Source of the DNA: Ceratodon purpureus
Lineage: Eukaryota > Streptophyta > Bryopsida > Pseudoditrichales > Ditrichaceae
Reading direction: 5' to 3'
Assembly: GCA_014871385.1 (NCBI GenBank)
Contig: CM026426.1
Span: 82,503,566 to 82,567,565 of the forward strand
Length of the DNA: 64,000 bases
The position numbers and the translations under genes were made by a program. Numbering within the stretch: the first letter of the stretch is position 1; each line of letters begins with the position of its first letter. Of this stretch, positions 35,239 through 45,539 are shown piece after piece. The notes beneath the pieces are model-generated. The model ran no database searches, was not told where the DNA came from, and saw only the letters and a list, made by a program, of their open reading frames with translations.

Positions 35239-36498
35239 ATGTCCATTGAGTTGCAGGGGGTGTATGATCAGAGTGCCAGTGTGTTTCCCCCTCTGCAGGT
35301 GGGAGATTTCGAGTCAGAAATTGAGATTCTCAAGGCAAGGATGGCGAAGACTGCGGTGGATGTTATGAAGCCGTTTCTCAGATTCTCAATTCATTTTGTA
35401 GCAGATCAAGCTCAGAACATGCTATCTTTGATGCTGGACCCTCGCTTCAAGGGGCTCGAGTTGGTGATTCTGTATGTGGGAGTAGCTGCTGCGAAACAGG
35501 TGGTGGAGGACTACGACAGAAAAATCCTCATCCCTTACCTCGTGAAGGTGCACAAGTATCTAAACCCTGGTGATTCCCCGGCGACGCAGTTGGACCCTGC
35601 TCCATCGTCAATTCTGTTTGGTGCACCTGTGTTAACCGGAGATTTCTCAATCTTCCCTCTCTCAGTTTCAGTAGCCTTTTTCGCAGTTTTTCATCCCTGG
35701 CTCCGACAGTCATCCAGTCGGCTGGATGAACTCTGTCATAGCCGACTGGATGAACTCTGTCGTAGCCGACTGGATGTTTTCAGCTAGGTTCTTAAGGCAA
35801 GTTTTAGGGTTTCTTGGATCATTCCTCACTAGTGCACTCATAGTTAGGAGAGACTGAGGAGCCTTTATGAGCTACTGTACCATGATCTTGGGGCAGATTT
35901 GACCCTCTTTATACAGTTTTGACTCACTTTTCCACTTCTTTTGAGTGTTTCCAGCATTGTATGAGTGTTTCAGCACCATTGCTAGTTGGGTTTTGTAGGG
36001 TTTGTAGGGTTTGATGGGTTGTGAAGGTTAGGGTTTTATGGGAAATCCTCCCTTTACCAACCTGCGTCTGCTGAAGAAGCCTGTGAAGGTATTCTAACTG
36101 CAGAGCTTTCTTTGTTCCGTCGCCTGACTATCGTGCATCCTGAGGCAGAGGAACCCCTAACTTGGTGGAAGCTGAATGCTTCCCGTTTCCCATCTGTAGC
36201 CTTTCTTGCACGTCAAATCTTGGCAATTCTAGGATCTTAGATTGAAACGGAGCGCATTTTCTCAATTGCTGGTGTGTTCACTAGTTTGCGTCGTTGTCGC
36301 CTTGGTCTGAATAACCTGGACAGTTTGATAATGATCAACAAGAATTGGCCTGAGGATTCTCGGCATGAGTGTGAGATTACCTCGGTAGTCAAAGATGTGA
36401 AAGAGTATTTTGGGAAGGAGATGGAACAGGTTGTTGATTTTGAAGCTGAGATTGAGGAGGCTGGTTACTTCGAAGAGGAGCCTGAAGATGATGAGTAG
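35239..36498 (+). pseudogene. hAT copy 2, C-terminal region, split by a solo LTR
   Basis: The part before the insertion contains VADQAQNMLSLMLDPRFKGL. After the insertion a stretch with EEPLTWWKLNASRFPSVAFLA precedes ETERIFSIAGVFTSLRRCRLG and an acidic end. This is the hAT C-terminal dimerisation domain with its hallmark ER-x-FS-x-AG. The LTR lies between 35630 and 36059. One further in-frame stop precedes the ERIF motif. Confidence 0.8.
35630..36059 (+). mobile_element. Solo LTR, copy 2, inside hAT coding sequence
   Basis: This is a 430-bp fossil LTR from TGTTAACCGGAG to TTTACCA, with a 5-bp target duplication ACCTG at 35625-35629 and 36060-36064. It has the same family and internal tandem units (ACTGGATGAACTCTGTC) as the copy at 20588-21066, in opposite orientation. 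It is younger than the hAT copy it interrupts. Confidence 0.9.
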
Positions 36499-37691
36499 CA
36501 TGTTCTGTATGACAGTTGGAGGTATGTGGAATTTACTTGTGGATTTTTTATTGATCCTTGCTGCTTGTGTTGTATCGAGCTGCTTGCTGTCATGTAGTGG
36601 CAATGAAGGTTGCTTATACTCTTGTTACCATCTTAATTATTGCCGGGGATGGGTGGAATGTAACCAAATTGAGGATTATCCGTCGGGACATGGTTTGATG
36701 ACATGGTGCGGAGTATTCTGAATGATTAGGTTTCATTTGGCAGTGTCAAGAAGTTCGAATAACTGCCGATGATACAGGCTACACATGCATTCCGGAAAAG
36801 TTACAATGAAACTGAGGTCCAGGAGCTGATATGTTTGAGAATGATGTTGCTTCCAGGGAGCATTGGAGCGAGGCAGGAATCGATTTTGAGTTGCAGTGGC
36901 GGTGGATTGCACGTGTACCCTTTCGTTTGGAGCACTTTGCTTGATCAATTGTTGTTGCAGCGCATCTTTACGCGGCTGCCCTTTCCAGAAATTAATCAGC
37001 TTCGAAGTCTTTCCAAGCTGTCAATGTACGGGCATTCAGTGAATTAGCTTTCGATCATGTGCTGGTTGCCGTGAATTTGCAAGGATTGGCTTGGGATTCA
37101 GCTCACTGCTCCACTTTAAATTGGTCATGTTAATGTTTGTTCGACTCTGCTATTCATGTTGTTGTAGCTTCACTGCATCTGTTGGATACCGATTTGTGTC
37201 AAATTCTCTTATGTTTTGTTCACCGGCATATGTGCTGGGATGATTCGAGCTTGTGATGCGCTGGTTTTCTGTATCATTTCAAGGGCTGGAAGGGTATTGC
37301 TGAGTGAATTGTTTGTTTCTGCAGCTATTGTGACAGTGTTTTTGTGCATGTGGTATCGTTGAGTTGCATGAGTTTGAGGTTTCTGACTGTCAATGTGTGG
37401 TGCGCCCAGTCCACCCATGCGATTTTTGTTTAGCACCCACTTGCTGAAGTCTTCTCTTTCAAAACTATGTTGCTTTGTAAGTTTCGGTTGATAAGCAGCA
37501 TTGTAACTGACTCATCCCTGTGTCTATGCAATTTGTGTCGGTGTTGCCAAAAAAAAACCCTGGCATGTGTGAATGTATTGCAAAAAAAACCCTAGCACAG
37601 TGTGAATGTGTTACAAAAAAAAAAAAAAACCCGAGTTGATAATGGACTGTTATCAAATGTGTTGATATTCATATTCATATACTGTTTGGAA

Positions 37692-38555
37692 TTTGCAGCA
37701 TTTGACGTTATTCATATCAGTACCATATTTGTGAAAGTTGGAAATCTAGAATACCATGTACCCTACCCAAAGAGGCGGAGAGTAAGAGAGGAATTAAGTC
37801 GTCCAGGTCCAGGTGAACGTGCTGCCGAGGTCGAAGCCCTAGAGGTAGAAAGACTAGTTGCTGCTAGTGCAGCTTGGGAGAGAAAAGCAAGGCAGAGAGT
37901 ACGTGACAGGGAGAGGGTAGCAGAGTCTGTAGTTCTAGCTCATGACAGGGCGGAGCAAGCTTTAGCTCAGACTTTTAGAGTGAGAGAGAATAGTAGTATA
38001 TCGTTGCGAATCTGTCAAGCCACTATTCAAGAGTTCAAACAGTGTCCTAATCTAGTTGGGCGGAGAGATGTCATGGAAAGGGTCCTTCGTCATTCTACAG
38101 TTTCTCCCTTTCTGCGTGATTGTTATCACTGTCCACAAGAAGCCCGAGCTAGGGACGAGTTCATTGACAACTTTAAGAATGAGCTTCGTTTAGTGAAGGT
38201 TGCAAATTCTCATGATCTGTTAGCTCGGAAATCAGCTCTTTTAGATGCCGAAGTTAGTTTCGGCTCCAATGTCCGAGTGGGTGCGTTGTCTAGAGTTCAG
38301 GACACAACTAAGGAGAGTATTAGCATTGCTTTGAGAAGGAGGTTGCCAGATGAGGATTCTAGTGGATCACTACCAAAGTTACGTTTGTCTAGGCAGCCGA
38401 GGGCTGGTCTTTCTGATTATGTCAAAGAGTGCATACTCCGTTGATGGGAGATACAGACCAAAGTTTCTTTGAACAAGAAGGATATTGTTAGGCACAGAAT
38501 AGGACGCAAACTCTGACTTCCACCTCATCCTACTCATTATCTCTGTGAGACGCAA
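37692..38555 (+). pseudogene. N-terminal part of a split BAH-like/DDE-like gene
   Basis: Open from about 37692 (after an ATTTGCAG acceptor) to 38441. The sequence is basic and then helical and coiled: VEALEVERLVAASAAWERK, CPQEARARDEFIDNFKNELR. Beyond the stop at 38442, the same frame still shows VSLNKKDIVRHRIG and HPTHYLCETQ, with a donor after CAA at 38555. The next expected segment begins 15.8 kb away at 54345, in the same phase. The 15.2-kb TIR element lies between them, inside the intron. The combination resembles uncharacterised plant mobile-element proteins that I recall but cannot name. Confidence 0.6.
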
Positions 38556-38645
38556 GTTTTCCTATACAATAATTCTAACTACTTTTTAAAAACCCTGTTG
38601 TAGATTCTACGGAGCGTGCTTCGACTTTTGATGTGTTCACTAGAA

Positions 38646-38957
38646 TGTACTATTCCTCCACCTTTGTCATTAAAGAATACATTACGTCGCAATAGTCTAT
38701 GCTGTGTACTTTCAGTACCTTGCCTCGGGGTACATTTGTATTCTCTTGGAATATTCAGATAATTTTTGTACTTTTGATGGTGTTAGAGTACAGCCATTTA
38801 CGCGATCAAGGTTTAGGGTGTTCCGAGGTGTACTCACACTGTACTAGTTCTACTGAATGTAACAAAATCATGTACACCTTGTATCCTTTTCGAACAATGT
38901 ATCATCGGATGCTAATTTCATAGGTAGACTAGAGTATCATTTGTATCACACTTGTAC
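38646..38957. repeat. GTAC-rich intronic tract
   Basis: Ten GTAC tetramers lie in 312 bp (about 1.2 expected at random), several in inverted pairs such as GTACTTTCAGTAC at 38706-38718. The other side of the same intron (54215-54344) has five more in 130 bp. Confidence 0.7.
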
Positions 38958-39804
38958 TTTGAAGTAATTCAGTAATTTCAAAGTTATTCAAAGAACACCT
39001 TATTCGTTATTTTGGGAGATATTCTTGAATTTGGGAAATCAGCGTGTAGAGAAATGGCCACATTCCTGCTTTCCCATTTACTTTGACCTCGGGCAAATCA
39101 ATATTGAATTATTAAAAACACTTTAAAGGAACAATGAGGCCTATGTCATTTAGGTCGAGTGGACCTAAATGCACGAACATACAGGAGAGAACTAAATAAT
39201 GTTCAATGATTCTTTAAGAACATATTTAAGGAAGGATGATGGTTATGTCATTTAGGTCGATCACACCTAAACGCAATATTAAACAAGAAAGAAGAGTAAA
39301 CCACGTTTTTGTATTTATAGTAGGAACTATCCGTTACCTTTCTAAACCTAGGTTTTGGAAAAGGCAATGTCCAATCACATAAAATACATTTGGAATTTTG
39401 AAGAACGCGAAAAGAGTGCATGACACTGAGGCAAAAATGGCAGACGAGAAAATTGGACAAACAGTTCAATCGTTTTATTCGAAACATAATTACACTGAAA
39501 TAACACAGAGAACTCTTATAATCCTCTCTCCATTGTCTGCACCATTGCTATACACTACATACTATCCACTATATGGTTATGGAGTCCCCCCGTAAGCCTC
39601 AATTCTTGACTTGAAAAATTCCTGTTGACGCTGACGTGTCCACGACATTCCCTTGACCTGCATCATTGGACTATCAAGAAGACGTTGCAACTTCTGTCTA
39701 TGCCAATCACCAATGCTTGACTCTGGCAGAGAGTGGCGACGGGTACAAGATGGTTTAGAGTGGGAGTCGCCAGACTTCCTTGCCCCGGATCCTGTAGTTG
39801 TTGA

Positions 39805-40434
39805 TCATAGCCTCGGCATCTGGAAAGGGGATAAATTAGCATTGGGAGGAGATTTTGGTTTAGGTCGAATCGACCTAAACTCCTGAGTGCAAGTGTAAAG
39901 GTCGAACGGACCTTGAAGGAAGCTGACATAAGCTAGCACAAACCTAGATGAAAGTAGAAAACGATCAATCATTTTAGGTGGCTTCGAGCTAAAATAAGGG
40001 CATATAGGAGGCAAGAAAGAGATGCGAGCAGCTACCATCACCTCTTGACCTAGAATTCTGAGCGGATAGACTAGACGAATCTGACTGAACAGATAGTCGC
40101 AGATCAATTTTGTCGTTGAAGTCTTCATCAAACTCCAGACGGTTATGGTTGTGAACGTTGACAACCTTCGAAGGAAATAAGCACAATTTGACCTGACACA
40201 AACAAGCTTGGGGCCGACAACTGCTGGCTTGGACGCTGAGTGGATGTTAAGGTCATGGCTAACGAATGATTGTCCACGGCACTTAGGAGTATTGGAGCAG
40301 AGTATTCCATTGAGGTCGAGGACAACGTTCAACCAACCTCTCTGAGGACGCGTCGGGACAGGTCTCAATTCCTCACTAGAACTTACGTCACATCCAGATG
40401 CCTTGCGCACCTGGAGAGGAAATACCGACGACAA
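39805..40434 (-). pseudogene. FCP1/NIF-like phosphatase domain, element B copy
   Basis: After a TTTCCTCTCCAG acceptor on the minus strand the protein reads VVLDLNGILC, then VGPKLVCVRSNCAYFLRRL and ITVWSLMKTSTTK, then a less conserved part. It matches the domain at 4560-5353 in order and spacing. The DLNG motif places it with plant FCP1-homology HAD proteins. After about 150 residues the frame appears to drift, so the C-terminal half of the domain is not recovered. The gene points to the left terminus of the element, mirroring element A. Confidence 0.7.
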
Positions 40435-40465
40435 ATGGACATTACTATATTATACTAGGACAGAG

Positions 40466-40768
40466 TTATACGAATGATACAAAGAGGACAGTCGCAGGGC
40501 AAGTCAATATCCAAGAAAACAGTGCAACAACATATAATGATGGATGAAATACCTGAACATCCTCGGCTTGTTCTTCTACTACATCCCGATCCTCCACATG
40601 TCCCATTGACCCTAACGAATCCTGGGGTTCATCGTCAGGAATGACCTCTACGCAGGGTGATAAGGTAAGAGCACATTGGGCCGTGACATCTAAATCCTTA
40701 TTTGTGCGTACAGGCACATCCGCAGTTTGGGCCATGACAACATCATCCATGATCGAAATATCGTCCAC
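40466..40768 (-). pseudogene. Acidic exon of the FCP1-fusion gene, element B
   Basis: A minus-strand frame starting MDDISIMDDVV, with PDDEPQDSLGS and EDRDVVEEQAEDV. It is acidic and probably disordered, and lies between the linker exon and the phosphatase exon. It corresponds by position to the acidic part at 3804-4098 in element A. Confidence 0.4.
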
Positions 40769-41023
40769 TTCCTCATGTAATTTTTGACCTGGGCATTGCT
40801 AAAGAACTATAGAATCATCAGAGAGTGATCAAGGAAGCTTACATAGAAAGGATTGATAAAAAAGTTGAACAGTTTAGCTCCAATTGAGCTAAATAGCCCA
40901 TTTGTATTAATTACAGTCGCTTTGGTACAAAATGCACATTTCAGTGAACTACTCCAGTATTAACACCTCATCTATAAATTTCTGAGTTCCAAAAATCTAA
41001 GTTTGGAAGGGACCTGAAGATAT

Positions 41024-41857
41024 CTAGGGAGCATCTCTCTGAGTCTGATTGTGGGAGGGAGAATGGGGTGCGCTCGGACTAGGGTCACGCCTGACCAGGT
41101 CGGTGCAATGATGGCTTGGCACAGGCACTAATGGAGGATTCGGATCCGACTCTGGCAATTTTGCACCACCGGTAGAGGAGCCCAAAATCTTTTGTACTCG
41201 CGAAGTAGGCGGGGCACTATCTATCGGCTGGACGTTGGCCAGAACTAGACCCGCATTCGGGAAAACAGCGGCATGCCCCATGCCTTGCAGAGCACCCTGC
41301 AGTGCCGCATGCACGGTCTTGTTTATATCCAAGCTCCGCTTCTCCATCCTATCTATTAAGGACTTCTCCCTTTCCTTGGACGCCAGTAGTTCTGCAATAA
41401 GAACTTGAATATCCGGATCGGGAGCGGCTCTCCTCAACGGGAAGGCTTGCCGTGCTGGTGGGTAGACCCTCTTTTTCTTCTGTGCCTGTTTCCCAGTACT
41501 TCGCCCACCACCGATCTTTTTCCCACTTCCTGATCACAGCTCCGGTGCTGAACCCGGTCTCTCTTCGTCTGTACGCGTAATATCCACCTTAGGAAAATCG
41601 AGTCTTCTCCCCACTCCACCTTTAGATGCTGTCTGACTCACCGGATCTGAAGGCGGACCATCGCCTTCATTGCTGATGTCTGCAGTACTGGAGGAAAGGG
41701 TTTGTTCTTTGGTAATGGCATCTTTCTCCACATCTACATCGTCACCGTCCTCGAGAGTTCTGCCTTTCCCTTTTTGCACGGCTTTGCTATATTCCGGAAA
41801 ACATCCCTTATCGATATAATATGCGTTGACATGAAAATCGATTGGGTCTAGAGTCAA
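41024..41857 (-). pseudogene. Linker exon of the FCP1-fusion gene, element B
   Basis: Minus-strand pieces 41534-41857 and 41024-41437, with overlapping frames between. The first contains PIDFHVNAYYIDKGCF and then an acidic tail. The second has a short helix (VLIAELLASKEREKSLIDRM) and a Pro/Ser-rich end. It corresponds to the linker exon at 2447-4098 in element A, with little sequence conservation. An intron with two palindromes separates it from the A-domain exon. Confidence 0.45.
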
Positions 41858-42069
41858 ACCAAGGGACTAGGCATCGCTCATATTACCTCAGTCACTATCA
41901 TCCGCGACGACGAAAGCCGAGATCGAGAGCCTCTGAAAAACGGAAAGCAAGGTAAACAAGGTTTAGGTCGACTTGAGCTAAAGTGTAGAAGTGTATGCAT
42001 ACACGATCCATAGAATCTAAAATGTAGAACAATTTAACTCGACTCGAGCTAAAGTGTGGAAACACTTAC

Positions 42070-43482
42070 CATGGCAGCGAGTAGGGGCTTCGTTCGACCA
42101 TAGAGCTGATACACTGCACCCCAGTGATTGCAGAAAGTGTCGTGGACCTGGAGGTAGAACTCCATCCTTAACCCCGATGGATTGGTCGAGTACTTCCTTT
42201 CGTTCAACTTCATGTTGTCCTTGTACAGTGGGTGATCCGGCGTTCTTTACTTGCTCAAAGGTTCTGGCGGTGACACTTCGTTCTCAAGTAAATCTGTATC
42301 AATGAGAAACAAGAGTCGGACGGGTTCCATCGCGATTCTGCTCTTTGGGAGGTGTCCACCGAGACGCTCGTTAGGAGCGGGGAAATATTCAGTATCGACT
42401 TTCTTGCGACCACTCAAGGTGCTACGCTCTACCCACGTTAGCACTTGGGCAAAGTCCTTATCGTCTCCGCAAATCAGAAGCCCGTGCCAAACATCGTTGA
42501 AATGGGGCTGTCCATAGTCATCGACCATATTGAAGAATGCCATGAAGAAGGGGTTCTCCAAAGTGTAGTTATGCATCGTCATGTAGGTTAGGAGGAACCG
42601 GAAGTCGATGATTCCCAATGTGAGAGCGTCGCACCACAACCTCCATACATTGGAGGGCCAAGATCCAAAGGTAAGTCGAGGCTCTCTAATGAATGGGAGA
42701 AACCACATCTGAGCTGATGGACTTTGAAATCCATCTCGCACCTGAAGGAAGGTTCTAAAGAACTCAACCACACATAGGGAGAGATCCTTGGTGGACGCGT
42801 TGCGGTACTGTGTAGCTCTAGAGTTAGTCCAGTATGAGTCCGGAATACTCCAATCAAGCAAAACGTGCTTGGACTCCTTGGAGACATGGTAAGCCTTCTT
42901 GAACTGCTTCCAAGCCGGTACATCAAGTACGCCTCTCTTGATTAGATGTAGGGTCGGTTTTATCTTGTTCAGTTCACCCTGTGCAACAGCCTTACGTTTT
43001 CTCTGCTCTATCCACTCCTTGACCGTGTAGCAGTCCTCCAGTACATTCGAATTCTGCTTAATGACAACCTTCGGATACTTGTACTTCCGACTTGGCTCAG
43101 ACTTATGCAAGATGTGTTTACAGAGCCTCTGGTGATCGGCTTCTGACAAGTTCCCCAGCCATCTGAAGAACTCCCTCGGAAGCGTTCCATCCTTGTCTGG
43201 AACGAACCTGGCACTCTGATGATATTTCTTGTGAGGTTCTTTGCTGTCGGGGTCTATGAGACCACCACATGCCGCAGGCGCAATCACCTCCTTCCACAGG
43301 TCCCAAGTTTCATCACTGGATGTGATAATCTTCAGCTCGTTTGTCAGGGAGATATTGTTCTTCCCTCCCTTCTTCGCCACCAGGGTTTGATGCTTGGCCA
43401 CATCGATCATTGCGAAGCGCTCCCTGATTGCTTCCACAAAGTTGTGCATAGACACAGGAACTACCTTAGATGATGCTTTCAC
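42070..43482 (-). pseudogene. A-domain exon of the FCP1-fusion gene, element B
   Basis: On the minus strand the frame is open for 411 codons (43482-42247) and continues in a shifted frame to an ATG|GTAAGTG donor at 42070. Landmarks shared with 279-1608 are NFVEAIRERF near the start, KYKYPK, NPFF, PAPNERLGGH and the closing FYLQVHDTFC. The longest open piece of this family in the window, it may encode a folded domain of roughly 400 residues. I find no match to a named domain. Neighbouring introns carry 21-bp palindromes at the same relative places as in element A. Confidence 0.68.
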
Positions 43483-43576
43483 GCAATTACACTTTAGCTC
43501 GAGTTGAGCTAAAGGGCGTTAGATATACCAGTTCATTGAAAACAAACAAGATTATATACATTTAGCTCGACTTAAG

Positions 43577-44305
43577 CTAAACTGCACATGCTAATGAGTC
43601 ATAGAACTTACGGCGTAAGTTTAAGGATGGATTTCTTCTCGCCCCTATAGTCCTAGACTCGGTTGCACTAGCGTCGGCATGTTTTGGTTGCGGCTTTTCA
43701 TACTTTAGGCACACTATCCTAGCGGCGATGATATTGCTTACCCATGTTAGCTTAAAGGGTGCCAGATGGTTCACTCGATTATAAAATGCTGAGATCTTCC
43801 GCAGCTTATCATAATCATGGGTCCAAACGATGTGCGCGTCCCACCTCCTGAAGTCCCTCACCGACTCCTTTGTTGCGTTATCCTCGATGAGTGATTTGGA
43901 CGCCGCAACGCTGTGTTGTCTGTTGATGATCCAGAATGTACAGCCCTTTAGATCACCTTCTTCTCGGGGTCTGAGCTCCGTGTCTCGCATCACACACAGG
44001 GTTTGCTTCTGTGTTCTATCCAGCATGTTCATCAAGTAATTCTTCATCTCCTCCATGCCTCGCTTTTCATATGCACGGATAGTCCAATGGGCCGGTGCGG
44101 GCTTGCATCTCGTCACGTCCACACTAATCTTCTTTGGTTGCCCATCCTTTTTGAAGACAAACTCCTCATGGCAATCAGCAAAGAAACCCTGGTAAATTCG
44201 ATTGGCACTATCAAAGTCCAAGACCTCTCCAGCCTTGTTCTCCTTCGGAAGTTCCACGAGAACAGAGTTCAAACTTGTTGCTAGGTCCTCCGCAAATAAG
44301 AGCAA
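43577..44305 (-). pseudogene. ParB-like region of the FCP1-fusion gene
   Basis: A 242-codon minus-strand frame. CTFWIINRQHSVAASKSLIED resembles the G-x-H-R-x-x-A signature of ParB/sulfiredoxin-like folds (usually DGQHR or GGQHR), and KLRKISAFYNRVNH is the sort of helix that follows. Nuclease or CTPase activity cannot be claimed from this. It is joined to the upstream exon by a frame change at an A-run near 44.34 kb. The equivalent in element A would lie before position 1. Confidence 0.45.
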
Positions 44306-45058
44306 GTCTTTTTTGAACTTCGGCTTCTCAGTCTTCTCCCGAGGCCTTTTTTCTTCGCTGGTGAGAGGGGTGTGGGAGTTGCAGAAGCGGTCCGACTTTG
44401 CGAAGGAACTATTGCTCTGCCCCTACTGCGTCCGGACTGTTGGCTTTCCAATTGGCTCATGCTTGCTGTCACTCGAGACACGTCTATTGAAGATTTGCCA
44501 AGGGTTAGCCTGGCCTTTGCCTCCGTTGCGGCGAGCGTAAGGCTGTTGACAACATTCCTCAGTTTCCAAGCTAGGAACTTTGCCTGGAGAGTACGTCCAT
44601 CTTTTGTTGCCCATTTCTTCTCTATTACCTCTTGCCTCAATGTCTTCTCTATCTCATCGAAGCGAGAAGGCGACAGACTTTCCATTAAGGATATTGGGTC
44701 AAAGAGGTTCTCTGCTACGTCTACTACCATGGTGAAGAGGTATATATTATTCCCCATAGATGAGCACATAAGCTTTATAATCTCTTTCCCCTTATGGTCA
44801 AACTCAGTGACCTTCGTTTCCATATCGATGACCTGAGGATCTTTGACTTCAGCCTTGAAGATCGTAGCGAATGTAAGATACAGGGTGTGCGGGATCCGTC
44901 TTAAGGTCCAACGTTTCATCTTCGAGGGGTCTTTGAAAGTCCACGCCTCAAATGTCCTTGAGTCATCCCCGTCATCATCATCCGAATCTGAATTTGGTAC
45001 AGGCTTGAAGAAATGTTGTAGCGCCTCAAGTACCCGAGCTTTCTCCTCACTGCAAGGA
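44281..45058 (-). pseudogene. First recognisable exon of the FCP1-fusion gene, element B
   Basis: A minus-strand frame with WTLRRIPHTLYLTFATIFKAEV, TEFDHKGKEIIKLMCSSMGNNIYLF, an EVIEKKWATKDGRTLQAKFLAWKLRN helix and a Ser/Arg-rich end. It is helical with no recognised domain. It starts just downstream (in gene direction) of the palindrome cluster at 45.09-45.53 kb, which therefore lies in the 5' leader or first intron. Confidence 0.5.
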
Positions 45059-45154
45059 GGAGACCTTAAACATTAGACAAATTTGAAGCCATTTAGCTCG
45101 ATTCGAGCAAAATGGTGGTTCAATTAAGAAGTATAAAACATGACATCCTAGCAA

Positions 45155-45279
45155 TTTAGCTCGAGTCGAGCTAAACTGCAAGGGGATCATGGTAGGGGTT
45201 GAGCAGTTTAGCTCAACTCGAGCTAAACTGTACATCTACCACCATGATTCCCTTGCAGTTTAGCTTGACTCGAGCTAAA
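45155..45279. repeat. 125-bp nested inverted repeat built from three palindromes
   Basis: Three 21-bp palindromes (starts 45155, 45207, 45259) are spaced 52 bp apart. The sequence between the first pair (GCAAGGGGATCATGGTAGG) is the reverse complement of that between the second pair (CCACCATGATTCCCTTGC), with a few differences, so the whole 125 bp folds on a centre at about 45217. Confidence 0.85.
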
Positions 45280-45397
45280 CTGCTTGGACTTTAGAAGGGA
45301 GCACTCACAGTTTAGCTCGAGTCGAGCTAAACTGTAGGTGACTCTCCTAGGGAATAAGGGGGAGTTGCACCTCTATTTGAGCTCAAGTTGAGCTAAA

Positions 45398-45464
45398 CTG
45401 CAGAGCTCCCACAGTTCTCAACTTATAAATTAGCTATAAGTTGAGTATTGTGAAAGCTCTGCAG
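45398..45464. repeat. 67-bp hairpin between two palindromes
   Basis: Outer arms CTGCAGAGCT/AGCTCTGCAG, then ACA/TGT, then CTCAACTTATA/TATAAGTTGAG around a 7-base loop AATTAGC. It is flanked by further TTTGAGCTC and TTTTGCTCGA palindromes, extending the imperfect symmetry to about 130 bp. Confidence 0.85.
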
Positions 45465-45539
45465 TTTTGCTCGACTTGAGCTAAACTGCAAAGCTCCTTA
45501 CAGTTTGGCTCGACTTGAGCTAAACTGTTGACGTTGTGT

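Larger units (their letters stand above)
30211..37642 (+). mobile_element. hAT element, copy 2, about 7.4 kb
   Basis: This holds a spliced BED/hAT transposase gene. TGGACTGT at 30203-30210 and 37643-37650 could be the 8-bp target duplication expected for hAT (identity extends to 11 bases, TGGACTGTTAT). The left end TATTGCGGGTTG and the inverted right end TTATCAACTCGGG match only loosely. A copy of the same 11-mer also occurs inside, near 32243, which weakens the boundary call. A solo LTR sits inside the last coding part, so the copy is dead. Confidence 0.5.
39148..45535. repeat. Dispersed 21-bp palindromes, GA/TC inner type (left and middle of element B)
   Basis: Copies with TTTAGGTC arms: 39149-39169, 39251-39271, 39859-39879 (perfect, 39858-39880). 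Mixed arms: 39973-39993 and 41962-41982. Copies with TTTAGCTC arms: 40873-40893, 42033-42053, 43493-43513, 43561-43581, 45092-45112, 45155-45175, 45207-45227, 45259-45279, 45311-45331 (perfect over 45307-45335), 45376-45397, and two more to 45530. Those near the cluster extend to ACAG or GCAG before and CTGT or CTGC after. They lie in introns and 5' regions of the FCP1-fusion gene. Confidence 0.88.

Noticed and set aside
30203-37650. TGGACTGTTAT as a certain target duplication of hAT copy 2
   Set aside because: The same 11-mer also occurs inside the element near 32243 and the ends match only weakly, so the boundary is given with moderate confidence only.
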